This document shows positions 8,718 through 16,890 of a stretch of DNA of 64,000 nt, one piece after another. How positions within the stretch are numbered: the first letter of the stretch is position 1; each line of letters opens with the position of its first letter. The notes beneath the pieces were generated by a model, which was not told where the DNA came from, did not search any database, and saw nothing but the letters and a program-made list of their open reading frames with translations. The position numbers and the translations under genes were made by a program. Origin of the DNA: Benzoatithermus sp963720725 (GTDB taxonomy: Bacteria > Pseudomonadota > Alphaproteobacteria > Geminicoccales > Geminicoccaceae); contig CAVRGN010000003.1 of assembly GCA_963720725.1 (NCBI GenBank), forward strand, positions 372,001-436,000, read 5' to 3'.

Positions 8718-9925
8718 CAGAACGCGACCGGCCGGTCGATGATCCCTTTGTGGCTGCCGAGCTTGCCGCCCGCGACCATCGCACCCAGCACCTCCACCAC
8801 GACCCGGGTCGCCAGCAGTGCCGTGATGTCCGAGGTGTCGTAGGGTGGGCTGACCTCGACCACCTCGAGGCCGCACAGGCCCTCCTTGGCGACCAGGCCC
8901 ACCAGCTTCAGAGCTTCGCGCGGCAGGAAGCCGCCGGGCTCGGGCCAGCCGGTGCCGGGGACGAAGCCGCAGTCGACGCTGTCGACGTCGAAGCTGATAT
9001 AGACCGCATCGGTGCCGTCCCAGGCGAGTTCGAGCGCCAGCTCGGCGGTCCGTTCCAGTCCCAGCCGCTCGACGTCCTCGATGCTGAGCACGTTGGTCTG
9101 CCGCTCGCGTGCCACCTGGATGCCGCTGCGCGGCACCTGCCAGCCGCCGATGCCGATCTGGACCAGGTTCTTCGGGCTGACGTTCGGCAGGTTGGTCGCC
9201 CAGTACCAGGGCGTGGTGTGCATCCGCTCGTCCAGGTCCTTCTCCTGGATGTCGATGTGCCGGTCGAAATGCACGATGCCGATCTTCTTCGACGTGCACT
9301 GGGCGATGCCACGCACGCAGGGAAAGCCGATCGAATGGTCGCCGCCCAGCATGAGCGGCAAGGCACCGCTCGAGGCCACGTGCGCCACGCCGCGGCTGAT
9401 CTGGTCGAAGCTCTTCTCGAGATTGCCCGGGATCGCGAACACGTCGCCGACGTCGCACATGGTCATCTGCTCGCGCAGGTCGACGCCGAGCTCGAAATTG
9501 TAGGTCTGGTAGAGGGCCGAGATGCGGCGGATGCCCTGCGGCCCGAAGCGGGTGCCGGGCCGGTAGGTGGTGCCGCTGTCGAACGGGATGCCCAGCACGG
9601 CAGCATCGTACTTGCCGACGTCGCGCACGTTCTCGACATAGGGCGCCTTGAGGAAGGTGTTGATGCCCGCGAAATGGGGCAGCTCGCCGCGCGCGAAGGT
9701 CGGGATGGTGCGGTCGGTCAGGCTCTCGGCACCGGGCAGGCCCATGTCGAGCGCCCACTGCTGCTCCTTGCGCCAGCCCTCGCCCGGCAGCTTGCCCTCG
9801 GCCTCGACCGCCTTCCAGCCCTGGCTGTTCAGCTTCTCGTAGCTCGGATGGTGCGCCCGCCGGCCGGCGGGCAGGACGTCGGGCGTCAGGCGGCCGGCGC
9901 GGCGGCGCTCGTGGCGGTTGGCCAT
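8717..9925 (-). CDS. gdmH: Ureohydrolase of the guanidine hydrolase type
   Basis: The 402-residue arginase-family enzyme carries the metal-binding motifs GGDHSIG (His197), HFDRHID (Asp221, His223, Asp225) and SFDVDSVD (Asp313, Asp315), plus GLEVVEVSPPYD. It has an N-terminal extension of about 100 residues, and the alanine of the usual DAH motif is Arg. Both, with the WPEPGG segment, are as I recall them from the nickel-dependent guanidine hydrolase of cyanobacteria (Sll1077/GdmH) rather than from agmatinases. The product would be urea and ammonia. The operon begins with a guanidine-I riboswitch and encodes an importer, which strongly favours guanidine over agmatine as substrate. AAGGAGG lies 10 bp before the ATG; the gene overlaps the ATPase gene by 40 bp. 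Confidence 0.85.
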   Translation of the reverse strand: MANRHERRRAGRLTPDVLPAGRRAHHPSYEKLNSQGWKAVEAEGKLPGEGWRKEQQWALDMGLPGAESLTDRTIPTFARGELPHFAGINTFLKAPYVENVRDVGKYDAAVLGIPFDSGTTYRPGTRFGPQGIRRISALYQTYNFELGVDLREQMTMCDVGDVFAIPGNLEKSFDQISRGVAHVASSGALPLMLGGDHSIGFPCVRGIAQCTSKKIGIVHFDRHIDIQEKDLDERMHTTPWYWATNLPNVSPKNLVQIGIGGWQVPRSGIQVARERQTNVLSIEDVERLGLERTAELALELAWDGTDAVYISFDVDSVDCGFVPGTGWPEPGGFLPREALKLVGLVAKEGLCGLEVVEVSPPYDTSDITALLATRVVVEVLGAMVAGGKLGSHKGIIDRPVAF

Positions 9926-10662
9926 GGCTGGCGTGCCTCCTTGCGATTGTAGCCCTTGAGATCGTAGGTGATCGAGGCGCCGTATGCATCGGGCGCCTGC
10001 GGGTCGCGGCGCACGCGGTCGAAAGTGAGAATGCGCGTGCCGAGCTTGAACGCCTCGCCGATGTCGTGCGTGACCATGAACACGGTCATCGCCGTCTCGC
10101 GCCACAGCCTGGTGATCAGCTCGTGCATGTCGTTGCGGATGCCCGGATCCAGGGCGCCGAACGGCTCGTCGAGCAAGAGGATGCGCGGCTTCAGGATCAG
10201 GGCCTGGGCGATCGCCAGGCGCTGCTGCATGCCGCCGGAGAGGGAGGCCGGCCACGCCGCGAGCACGTGGCCCAGGCCGACATCGGCCAGGATGGCCGCC
10301 GCCTCGTCCCGCGCCGCACGCCCTTCGGCTCCGTGCAGCCGACCCAGGCCCTTGCTGCGCGCGAACTCCAGGCCGAGCACGACATTGCCCAGCACCGACA
10401 GATGCGGGAACACCGAGTAGCGCTGGAACACGATCCCCCGGTCGCGGTCGGGCTCGGGGCGCAAAGGCTCGCCATCGATCGTGATGCGGCCGCGGGTCGG
10501 CGTCTCGACGCCCAGCAGCATGCGCAGGAAGGTGGTCTTGCCGCAGCCGCTGGCCCCCACCATGGTGACGAAGCTGCCGCTCGCCACGTCGAGCGAGATC
10601 CGCTCGAGCACGCTGCGGTCGCCGAACGACTTCCAGAGACCGTGGACCTGGACGGCGGTCAT
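9886..10662 (-). CDS. ABC transporter ATP-binding protein, probable guanidine importer
   Basis: The 258-residue protein has Walker A GASGCGKT (residues 36-43), a Q-loop at VFQRYSVFPHLSV, the signature LSGGMQQRLAIAQAL, Walker B ILLLDEPFGALD and a switch histidine in VTHDIGEA. It belongs to the nitrate/sulfonate/taurine (NrtD/SsuB/TauB) group of importers. Its start codon overlaps the permease stop (ATGA), and its last 40 bp overlap the start of the hydrolase gene, so expression is tightly linked. Cyanobacterial guanidine clusters contain the same transporter type. The last 20 or so residues (AYGASITYDLKGY onward) go beyond the usual domain end. Confidence 0.88.
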   Translation of the reverse strand: MTAVQVHGLWKSFGDRSVLERISLDVASGSFVTMVGASGCGKTTFLRMLLGVETPTRGRITIDGEPLRPEPDRDRGIVFQRYSVFPHLSVLGNVVLGLEFARSKGLGRLHGAEGRAARDEAAAILADVGLGHVLAAWPASLSGGMQQRLAIAQALILKPRILLLDEPFGALDPGIRNDMHELITRLWRETAMTVFMVTHDIGEAFKLGTRILTFDRVRRDPQAPDAYGASITYDLKGYNRKEARQPWPTATSAAAPAA

Positions 10663-11471
10663 GCCGTGGCCGCCCACGGGAACAGGCGGCGGCTGGCGGC
10701 GGCCAGCAGCCGGTCCATGACGAAGGCGAGCAGCGTGATCCAGGCGACGTAGGGCAGGATCACGTCCATGGCGAGGAAGCGGCGGACCAGGAAGATGCGG
10801 TAGCCCAGACCCTCGGTCGAGGCGATCGCCTCGGCGGCGATCAGGAACAGCCAGGCCGGCCCGAGCGAGAGCCGCAGGCCCGAGATCAGGCGCGGCAGGA
10901 GCTGGGGCAGGACCACGCGCAAGGCCACCTGCCAGGTCGAGGCGCCCATGGTCTGCGCCTTGATCAGCAGCTCCTCCGGCAGTTCCGCGACCCGGAACGA
11001 AAGGTCGCGGGTGAGGTAGGGGGCGAGGCCCAGCACGATCAGGGTGACCTTGGCGACCTCGCCCAGGCCAAGGGTGATGAACAGGATCGGCAGGACCGCC
11101 AGGGGCGGCACCATGCAGACCACGGCCACGAAGGCGGCCAACGAGGCGCGGACATAGGGCAGGAGGCCGATGGCGATGCCCAGGACCAGGCCGATCAGGG
11201 CGGCGATGGCGAGTCCGGCCAGCAGGCGCAGCAGGCTGGCGGCGGTGTCGAGCCAGAACAGGTAATTGCCGCTGCGCCTGTCGGGCTCGAACGCCATGGC
11301 GCGCATGGCGGCGACGAAATCGCTCGGCCAGGGCAGCAGCTTGTCGTCGGGATTGACCGCCAGCCGCGCCGCCGAGGCCGCGAGATAGGCGAGGATCGCC
11401 AGCGCGAACGGCAGGGCCGCGAGGAACAGCCGTCCCTCGCGGCCCGGCCGCCGGTTCATCAGGCGGGTCAA
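10659..11471 (-). CDS. ABC transporter permease, probable guanidine importer
   Basis: This is a 270-residue inner-membrane protein of the BPD_transp_1 family with about six hydrophobic segments (the first at residues 16-36). The EAA-type coupling loop is present: ELLIKAQTMGASTWQVALRV, followed by LPQLLPRLISGL. It resembles SsuC/TauC/NrtB permeases. It lies 14 bp downstream of the binding-protein gene and overlaps the ATPase gene by four bases. Its role as guanidine permease is inferred from the riboswitch at the head of the operon and from the linked hydrolase. Confidence 0.88.
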   Translation of the reverse strand: MTRLMNRRPGREGRLFLAALPFALAILAYLAASAARLAVNPDDKLLPWPSDFVAAMRAMAFEPDRRSGNYLFWLDTAASLLRLLAGLAIAALIGLVLGIAIGLLPYVRASLAAFVAVVCMVPPLAVLPILFITLGLGEVAKVTLIVLGLAPYLTRDLSFRVAELPEELLIKAQTMGASTWQVALRVVLPQLLPRLISGLRLSLGPAWLFLIAAEAIASTEGLGYRIFLVRRFLAMDVILPYVAWITLLAFVMDRLLAAASRRLFPWAATA

Positions 11472-11485
11472 GGATGGAGCCAGCG

Positions 11486-12538
11486 CTACAGGGCGCCTTC
11501 GGCCGCCTGCTCCATGTAGGTCTGGTCGAAGCGCAGCTTGACGCTGTCGGCGTCGCCCAGGGTCTGGTCGTCGGGGAACTCGATGCCGACCGTGTCCATG
11601 TCGCCACCCATCAGGCCCTTGGCGTGCGAGAACTTGCGCACCCGGTCCATGGTCTCGATCAGCTGCAGGCTGCCGTTGAACGCCACCGCCTCGGCCGGGT
11701 CCCAGAACATGCGCGTGGACGCCAGCTGCGAATCGAACCCGGCGAGATCGGTGCCGGAAGCCTCGGCCATGGCGGTGCGCGCCGCGACCGCGGCCTCGCC
11801 GTCGCCCTGCATGGTCGCCAGGGTCTCGTACCAGGCACCCGCGAGCGCCTTGCCGAAGTCCGGGTTGGCGGCCAGCGTCTCGGTGTTGACCACCATCAGG
11901 TCGATGATCTCGCCCGGGATCTGCGAACTGTCGAACAGCTCGGTGGCACCCGGAAAGGCCGCGACCTCGGCCAGGAGCGGGTTCCAGGTGACCACGTTCT
12001 GGACGTCGTCGGTGCCGCTGAACACCGAGACGATGTCGGCGTCGGAGGTGTTGACCACCGTGACGTCCTGCTCCGAGAGGCCGGACTTCTCCAGCGCCCG
12101 CGCCAGGAGGTAATGGGAGACGCTGAGCTCGACCAGGTTGATGGACTCCCCTTTCAGCTCGGCCACGGACTTGGCGGACTTGGCGACGATCCCGTCATTG
12201 CCCTTGGAGAAGTCGCCGATGATCAGTGCGGTGCTGTCGACGCCGCCGACCGCCGGGATGGTCAGCGCGTCCATGTTGGTCATCACGCAGCCGTCGAAGC
12301 CGCCGGCGGTGTATTGGTTGATGGACTCGACATAGTCGTTGATCTGCACGACCTCGATCTCGATCCCGTACTTGTCGGCCCACTTCTTGACGATGCCGTG
12401 GTCCGCGGCCCAGCCCCAGGGCATCCAGCCGACATAGATCGACCAGGCGATCTTGAAGCTGTCCTTGGCCTCGGCGGCCCCGCTGGCCGTGAGCAGCGCC
12501 AGCCCGATCGCACCCACCAATGTCCGCAGTCGTCGCAT
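11486..12538 (-). CDS. ABC transporter substrate-binding protein, probable guanidine importer
   Basis: The 350-residue protein has a Sec signal (MRRLRTLVGAIGLALLTASG, with AEA before the probable cleavage at about residue 24). A NMT1/SsuA-like fold follows: KIAWSIYVGWMPWGWAAD at the start of the mature protein, then NQYTAGGFDGCVMTNMDAL. The tryptophan- and acid-rich segments would suit a small cation, though this is inference. The frame stays open far upstream, into the riboswitch, so I placed the start at the ATG preceded by CGGGAGATCGGC, which gives a clean signal peptide. It is the first gene of the guanidine operon. Confidence 0.85.
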   Translation of the reverse strand: MRRLRTLVGAIGLALLTASGAAEAKDSFKIAWSIYVGWMPWGWAADHGIVKKWADKYGIEIEVVQINDYVESINQYTAGGFDGCVMTNMDALTIPAVGGVDSTALIIGDFSKGNDGIVAKSAKSVAELKGESINLVELSVSHYLLARALEKSGLSEQDVTVVNTSDADIVSVFSGTDDVQNVVTWNPLLAEVAAFPGATELFDSSQIPGEIIDLMVVNTETLAANPDFGKALAGAWYETLATMQGDGEAAVAARTAMAEASGTDLAGFDSQLASTRMFWDPAEAVAFNGSLQLIETMDRVRKFSHAKGLMGGDMDTVGIEFPDDQTLGDADSVKLRFDQTYMEQAAEGAL

Positions 12539-12596
12539 GCCGATCTCCCGTCGTCTGGCGGCTGCCCGGTTCGGGATGCTGCCGCGTGAGGACCCT

Positions 12597-12725
12597 GGTG
12601 CCGCCTGTTCGCGGCACCGGCGGCTCTCCCGGGCTTTTGTCCCGCCGTGGCTCCGCGCGGCCGAGACTACGCGGGAGTGCACCTCTCGGACCAGACACCA
12701 GCGAGCGCGGCCGGAACCCTAGGCG
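12597..12725 (-). promoter_or_regulatory. Guanidine-I (ykkC subtype 1) riboswitch
   Basis: Read on the minus strand, the leader contains in order CTAGGGTTCCGG (12722 to 12711), GTCTGGTCCGAGAGGT (12696 to 12681) and GGGACAAAAGCCCGGGAGA (12643 to 12625). These are the conserved blocks of the guanidine-I aptamer. The 3' block lies about 86 bases before the start codon of the binding-protein gene. Immediately downstream GGTGCCGC (12618-12611) can pair perfectly with GCGGCACC (12604-12597), while GCCGCC just before it can pair with GGCGGC inside the same hairpin. No T run follows, so control is more likely at translation or through Rho than by an intrinsic terminator. Aptamer identity is strong; the switching mechanism is inference. 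Confidence 0.9.
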
Positions 12726-12824
12726 CGTTATGCCCCCGGCTCCGCAAGATCGGTGCCACCCGGGACGGGCACGCGGCCGCTCCCGTCGTGGGCCTCCGCT
12801 GGGCAGGGTCGATGCAGCCCTGCC

Positions 12825-13490
12825 TCAAGCTTGGGCACGCGGTTCCCCGGCGAGGGCGTGTTGCGCGACGAGCCGGCCGGCGCTGCCCGTCGCGTCCGGC
12901 GCCGCCGCCGGCTGCCGCATGGCGCGGACGAACTCACCGGCCCCGGTACCCCATTTCGAGAAGACGGCGATGGCCTGGGTGAACGGGATGTCGACCGGAT
13001 GCACGCGGTGTGGCGGCAGGATGTAGACGCTGCCGGCCATCGGCGTGGGTGCCGAGGGGACGAGCACGGTGAAGGAGCCATCATCCAGCTGCTCGACGAT
13101 CAAGGCCGGCACCAGGGCGTCTTCCAGCTCCACCAGAGCCGGCTGCAGCGTCTGCTCCCCGCTCTGCCCGGCCAGGCGCTTGGCGAGGCCGCGCAGGAAG
13201 GTGTAGCCCGGCAGCCTTTCGAGCAGGGCGCGCTCGCAGGCGTTCTTCGCCCGCAACCCCGGACCGGTGCGCACGATCAGCCCGACCAGGAAGCAGGCCG
13301 CGACCAGGAGAACGGCGGCGACGACCTGCCGGAACTCGACCGAGGCCGGGACCCGTTCCGCTACCGGCTGCAGCAGACCCAGCAGGCCTTTGACGGTCTT
13401 GGCGAGCAGCAGTACGGCGACATAGAACGGCAGGATGACCAGCAGGCCGCCGATCAGGGTGGTTCTGGTGAACTCCGCCAAGGCCTTCAT
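12825..13490 (-). CDS. DUF502-family membrane protein
   Basis: The 221-residue protein has two transmembrane segments, TTLIGGLLVILPFYVAVLLL (about residues 10-30) and VVAAVLLVAACFLVGLIV (about 57-75). They are followed by the conserved soluble part of DUF502: LLERLPGYTFLRGLAK, a mid-region ALVPALIVEQLDDGSFTVLV and PTPMAGSVYILP. Function is unknown; the family occurs widely in Proteobacteria. The start is preceded by GGAGGTGCCGGC. The upstream frame is open but reads through a terminator, so a longer protein is unlikely. It is transcribed toward the guanidine operon, leaving about 100 bp for that operon's promoter. Confidence 0.85.
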   Translation of the reverse strand: MKALAEFTRTTLIGGLLVILPFYVAVLLLAKTVKGLLGLLQPVAERVPASVEFRQVVAAVLLVAACFLVGLIVRTGPGLRAKNACERALLERLPGYTFLRGLAKRLAGQSGEQTLQPALVELEDALVPALIVEQLDDGSFTVLVPSAPTPMAGSVYILPPHRVHPVDIPFTQAIAVFSKWGTGAGEFVRAMRQPAAAPDATGSAGRLVAQHALAGEPRAQA

Positions 13491-13559
13491 GCCGGCACCT
13501 CCGAAGCATTCCCTCAATTTATGGTCGAAAGACCACGCTGACGATAAATCTAGTGGCTT

Positions 13560-13591
13560 AAAAAAGGGGCGGCCTGTTGCGCAGGCCGCCC
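13560..13591 (-). terminator. Strong intrinsic terminator, minus strand
   Basis: On the minus strand a perfect 10-bp GC stem (GGGCGGCCTG with CAGGCCGCCC, 5-base loop) is followed directly by CC and six T. It faces the DUF502 gene but lies upstream of it, so it must end a transcript that begins between here and about 13830, where no protein gene is visible. Confidence 0.85.
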
Positions 13592-13800
13592 AAGACCGGA
13601 ACAACTGACGCACTTTCCCACTATCGCAAGAAAGGCAGAAAAAACGATTCACTCCAAAACCATGCGAGTACCAGACCACGGCCCAAGCGGGACTGGGTCC
13701 TTTACGCTGGTCCGGGCGAGAGTCTGCTTGCCGATGTTCCGCACAGGGGAGTAACTTACTGTAGGCAACACGGGGCAGGCCCGCTCGCCACAGCCATGGT
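13592..13800 (-). ncRNA. Candidate structured non-coding RNA, identity unknown
   Basis: This region has no plausible ORF on the minus strand yet ends at the terminator 13560-13591. An extended rod can be drawn: CCATGGC (13799-13793) with GCCGTGG (about 13682-13676), then CGAGCGGG with CCCGCTTG, then TTGCC with GGCAA around an inner ACAG/CTGT pair. A six-T run at about 13646-13641 could be an internal stop. A 6S-like molecule would have such a shape, but I cannot match it to any family by primary sequence. It lies divergent from the TPR gene starting at 13830. Confidence 0.35.
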
Positions 13801-13829
13801 GACCCAAGGGCCACGGGGGTTGTTCTGTC

Positions 13830-15632
13830 GTGCAGGAAGCGATTGACGCGTCGGGGGGCAGTGCCGGCCGCACCGAGCTGTCGCCGCCATCGCTCGGCGA
13901 GGTGCGTGATCAGCTCGCACGCATCCTGGACAGCCCCGAGTTCGTGGTCCCGCAGCGGGCGCGCGCCTTTCTGCGCTTCGTCGTGGAGCAGTCCCTCGCC
14001 GGACATGCCGACCGCTTGAAGGGCTACACCATCGCCACCGCCGTGTTCGAGCGGGACACGAGCTTCGACGCCCAGGCGGATCCGGTGGTACGAACCGAGG
14101 CCGGGAGACTACGTCGCGCGTTGGAGCGCTACTACCTCGTCGCGGGCCAGGCCGATCCGGTCCTGATCGAGGTGCCGAAGGGCGGCTACGTCCCCATGTT
14201 CTCCCGCCGCGCCGCGCCGGAGCCGAAGGCGCCGGCGGATGAAATGCCGGTCTCGATCCGGAGCGGACTTGCGGGACCCGCCCGGTGGCGGGCGGCGGCC
14301 GTGGTCGTGGTGGTCCTGGTAGCACTGGCGGCGGTTGTCGGCTTGCAGCAGACGCGCTGGGCCGGGCGACCGGGAGCCGTCGTCGAGCCGCCGCTCCCCG
14401 ACAGCCCCACTCTGCTGGTGATGCCCTTCTCCAGCCTGGGCGAAGGTGACGAGGCGACCCTCTACGCCGCTGGCGTGACCGACGAGATCCTGACCAAGCT
14501 TTCCCGCTTCAAGGACCTGGCGGTGCTGGGCGGGAATGCGGCGTGGGGTCTCCCGGCGACCGCCGATCCCCCGTCGATCGCGCCTGAACTCTCGTCACGC
14601 TACCTGGTGACGGGCAGCCTGCGCCTTTCGGGACGCGAGATGCGCGTGAGCAGCCGCCTCGTGGACGCCGAAACGGGCACCGTGCTGTGGGCGAAGACCT
14701 ACGAGGAGAACCTGGGCGGCAAGGAGCTGTTCGCCATTCAGGAGGACATCGCGCAGCAGGTGACCGACACCATCGCCCAACCTTACGGGGTCGTCTTCCG
14801 GTCGGAGTTGCAGCGGACGGCCGGCCAACCGCCCGGCGATCTGGAGGCCTACGCCTGCACGCTGCGCTTCTTCGTCTACCGGGCCCAGCCCAGCCCGGAG
14901 GCGCACGCTCTGGTGCGCGAGTGCCTGGAGCGCGCGGTGGCCCGCTTCCCGGGCTACGCCACGGCATGGGCGATGCTGTCGGTGCTGGCACTGGACGAGG
15001 ATCGCTTCGCCTTCAACCCGCGGCCCGGCGAGCCCACTCCGATCGAGCGGGCGCTGCAGGCTGCACGGCGGGCGGTTGATCTCGACGCCAACAACGCGCG
15101 CGGCCTGCAGGCCCTGATGATGGCGTCGTTCTTCCGCGGCGAGGTCGGCGAAGCCGAGCGCGTCGGCGAGCTGGCGTTGGCCGCGAATCCACAGGACAGC
15201 GAGCTGCTCGGCGAGTTCGCTCTGCGCATTGCCATGGCGGGCCAATGGCAGCGTGGCCGCGAGCTCGCGGAGCGGGCGCTCGCCCGCGACCCGGCCTATT
15301 CCGGTTACTGTCACGCGGTGCTGGCGCTCATCGCCTACATGCAGCGCGACGGCGATCGTGCGGAGGCCGAGATCCGGCAGGCCAACCTGACCAAATTCTC
15401 CCTCTACCACGCGATCGCGGCCGTCATCTACGCCGAACGCGGGCTCATGGCCGAGGCGCGCCGCGAGGGCGCCCAATTCACGGAACTCCACCCGAAGTTC
15501 GTCGCGAACGTGGATGCGGAGCTGCGCAAGCGCAACCTGCGACCGGAGGACCGCGCGCGTCTGGTCCGCGGCTTGGTCAAAGCCGGAGTGCCGGTGCCGG
15601 CGGCAGCCACTCGGCTGTCCGACGGTTCATGA
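13830..15632 (+). CDS. Membrane-anchored TPR protein with TolB/FlgO-like domain (adenylate-cyclase-associated type)
   Basis: The 600-residue protein starts at GTG. Residues 20-125 form a cytosolic domain of a type found in alphaproteobacterial regulators (SPEFVVPQRARAFLRFVVEQ, then DPVVRTEAGRLRRALERYY and IEVPKGGYVPMF). A single membrane segment spans about 154-172. Residues 190-325 read as a TolB/FlgO-like domain (LLVMPFSSLGEGDEATLYAAG, YLVTGSLR, LVDAETGTVLWAKTYE, IQEDIAQQVTDTI), as in proteins that otherwise carry adenylate cyclase or CadC-like domains. The rest is TPR-like repeats. No cyclase domain is present. The exact role is unknown; a sensory or regulatory one is inferred. The gene stands alone. 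Confidence 0.75.
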   Translation: MQEAIDASGGSAGRTELSPPSLGEVRDQLARILDSPEFVVPQRARAFLRFVVEQSLAGHADRLKGYTIATAVFERDTSFDAQADPVVRTEAGRLRRALERYYLVAGQADPVLIEVPKGGYVPMFSRRAAPEPKAPADEMPVSIRSGLAGPARWRAAAVVVVVLVALAAVVGLQQTRWAGRPGAVVEPPLPDSPTLLVMPFSSLGEGDEATLYAAGVTDEILTKLSRFKDLAVLGGNAAWGLPATADPPSIAPELSSRYLVTGSLRLSGREMRVSSRLVDAETGTVLWAKTYEENLGGKELFAIQEDIAQQVTDTIAQPYGVVFRSELQRTAGQPPGDLEAYACTLRFFVYRAQPSPEAHALVRECLERAVARFPGYATAWAMLSVLALDEDRFAFNPRPGEPTPIERALQAARRAVDLDANNARGLQALMMASFFRGEVGEAERVGELALAANPQDSELLGEFALRIAMAGQWQRGRELAERALARDPAYSGYCHAVLALIAYMQRDGDRAEAEIRQANLTKFSLYHAIAAVIYAERGLMAEARREGAQFTELHPKFVANVDAELRKRNLRPEDRARLVRGLVKAGVPVPAAATRLSDGS

Positions 15633-15817
15633 ACCCGCCGGCCGGCGCGCATCCCGCGCTGTAGACTACTGTATCTTCCGCCACCTGCACTCGGTTGGGC
15701 GCTAGACCAGCTGAAACCCGGCCGAGTGTGGCTGGCCGGGCGGCGGTGGCTCCGGCCCTGGTCGAGCTTTTCAAAATGCGCCCGGCGAGGAAGTGCCGGG
15801 CCAGGAGGGGGGATCTG

Positions 15818-16072
15818 ATGCGATCGCAAGTTCTCGCAGCGGCTGCGTTTCTGCCGTTGGTCGTCGGCGCCTGCGCCAGCCGATCGGACGTCGACGCCTT
15901 GAACTCGCAGGTTGCCAGCCTGCGCGCGCAAGTTGACGCTGTCGACCGCAAGGCGACCCAGGCCCAAGCTCAGTCGACAACCGCCATGAGCGATGCCGCC
16001 ATCGCCCGAACTCAGTCCGAGGCTGCGGTCATGAAGGTCCATGCCGGACCTCAGAAGACGACCAGCAAATAG
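15818..16072 (+). CDS. Small alanine-rich lipoprotein (Lpp-like)
   Basis: The 84-residue protein has a lipoprotein signal ending VVGAC (Cys20) and then a heptad-patterned helix, DALNSQVASLRAQVDAVDRKA followed by Ala/Gln/Ser-rich sequence. This is the layout of Lpp and OprI, whose helices trimerise along the inner face of the outer membrane. A C-terminal lysine is present (TTSK), the residue that links Lpp to peptidoglycan. AGGAGGGGGG lies about 7 bp before the ATG and decides the start against the longer open frame. Function as a structural envelope lipoprotein is inferred from composition. Confidence 0.7.
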   Translation: MRSQVLAAAAFLPLVVGACASRSDVDALNSQVASLRAQVDAVDRKATQAQAQSTTAMSDAAIARTQSEAAVMKVHAGPQKTTSK

Positions 16073-16192
16073 CGCGGCCCACTGGGCCGGTCGCAGTGGG
16101 CCAAGAGCTCGATCAACGGCATGATCATCATGCGCGCGGCGTGGTCGTTGTTCCGCTGGCTGCCGATACTACAACAAATGGGGGAACGAGCC

Positions 16193-16768
16193 ATGTCGCT
16201 GCGCAAGATCATGCCCTTGGCCGGGTTGCTCGCGTGCGCGAGCTGCGCCCATCAGGAGGCGCCTTCGGCGGCTCCGCTGGCGGCCCAGCGCGAGGCGATG
16301 CTGAACGGCAGCGGGGTCGTCGAGCAGGTCGACCAGAACACCCGCGCGGTCCGTGTGCGAATGATGGACGGCACGGAGCTCGACGTGGTCGCCGGACCGC
16401 AGGTTCGCAACCTGGCTCAGGTGTCCGCGGGCGACACCGTTCGGTTGAGCTATTATGAGAAGGTAACCGCCCGCATGGCCGAGCCCGATGCCGGAGGGCC
16501 CGCCACGACCTCCGTCGTCACCAGCCGAGCGCCGGTGGGCAGCACGCCAGGGGGTCTCGTCCGCGCCACCATGGATGTGGTGGTCGAATTCGTCGCCTAC
16601 GACCCGGCGACCGGCATTGTCACCGTGAAGACGCCGGAGGGCGTGACCCAGACGATCGAGGTCGACCCCGCCATGCGCGACTTCGCGGCTGCCCGCCGGC
16701 CCGGCGAGCGGGTTGCCTTGCAGATCACCAACGCCGTGGCGGTCCTGATCGACAAAACGGGCAGCTGA
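16193..16768 (+). CDS. Lipoprotein with repeated small beta domains
   Basis: The 191-residue protein begins MSLRKIMPLAGLLACASC, a lipoprotein signal with the lipid-bearing Cys at 15 or 18. Two similar halves are visible: GVVEQVDQNTRAVRVRMMDGTELDVV...AGDTVRLSYYEKV and VVEFVAYDPATGIVTVKTPEGVTQTIEV...PGERVALQITNAV. Each reads as a short OB-like barrel handling small secreted ligands or serving as a structural unit. I do not recognise a named family beyond DUF5666-like sequences. GGGGGAACGAG before 16193 favours this start. It lies between two other envelope genes. Confidence 0.6.
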   Translation: MSLRKIMPLAGLLACASCAHQEAPSAAPLAAQREAMLNGSGVVEQVDQNTRAVRVRMMDGTELDVVAGPQVRNLAQVSAGDTVRLSYYEKVTARMAEPDAGGPATTSVVTSRAPVGSTPGGLVRATMDVVVEFVAYDPATGIVTVKTPEGVTQTIEVDPAMRDFAAARRPGERVALQITNAVAVLIDKTGS

Positions 16769-16890
16769 GCCGGACATGCCCGCGACATAGCCTTCCTTCG
16801 CGCCAACAATTGTGGGGCCAAGCGCCGGAACGGCCGAGCACCGGCTGAGCGCGGCCGCTCGAACCTCGCTTGACCGCAGGGAACAGGTAA

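Noticed and set aside
8717..9925. Agmatinase (speB) or guanidinobutyrase
   Set aside because: The riboswitch, the importer, the N-terminal extension and the DRH variant motif all point to guanidine hydrolase. No polyamine gene is linked.
13592..13800. tmRNA, SRP RNA, RNase P or tRNA on the minus strand
   Set aside because: No SRP tetraloop block, no tRNA-like acceptor, no tag ORF and too short for RNase P. Left as an unidentified RNA candidate.
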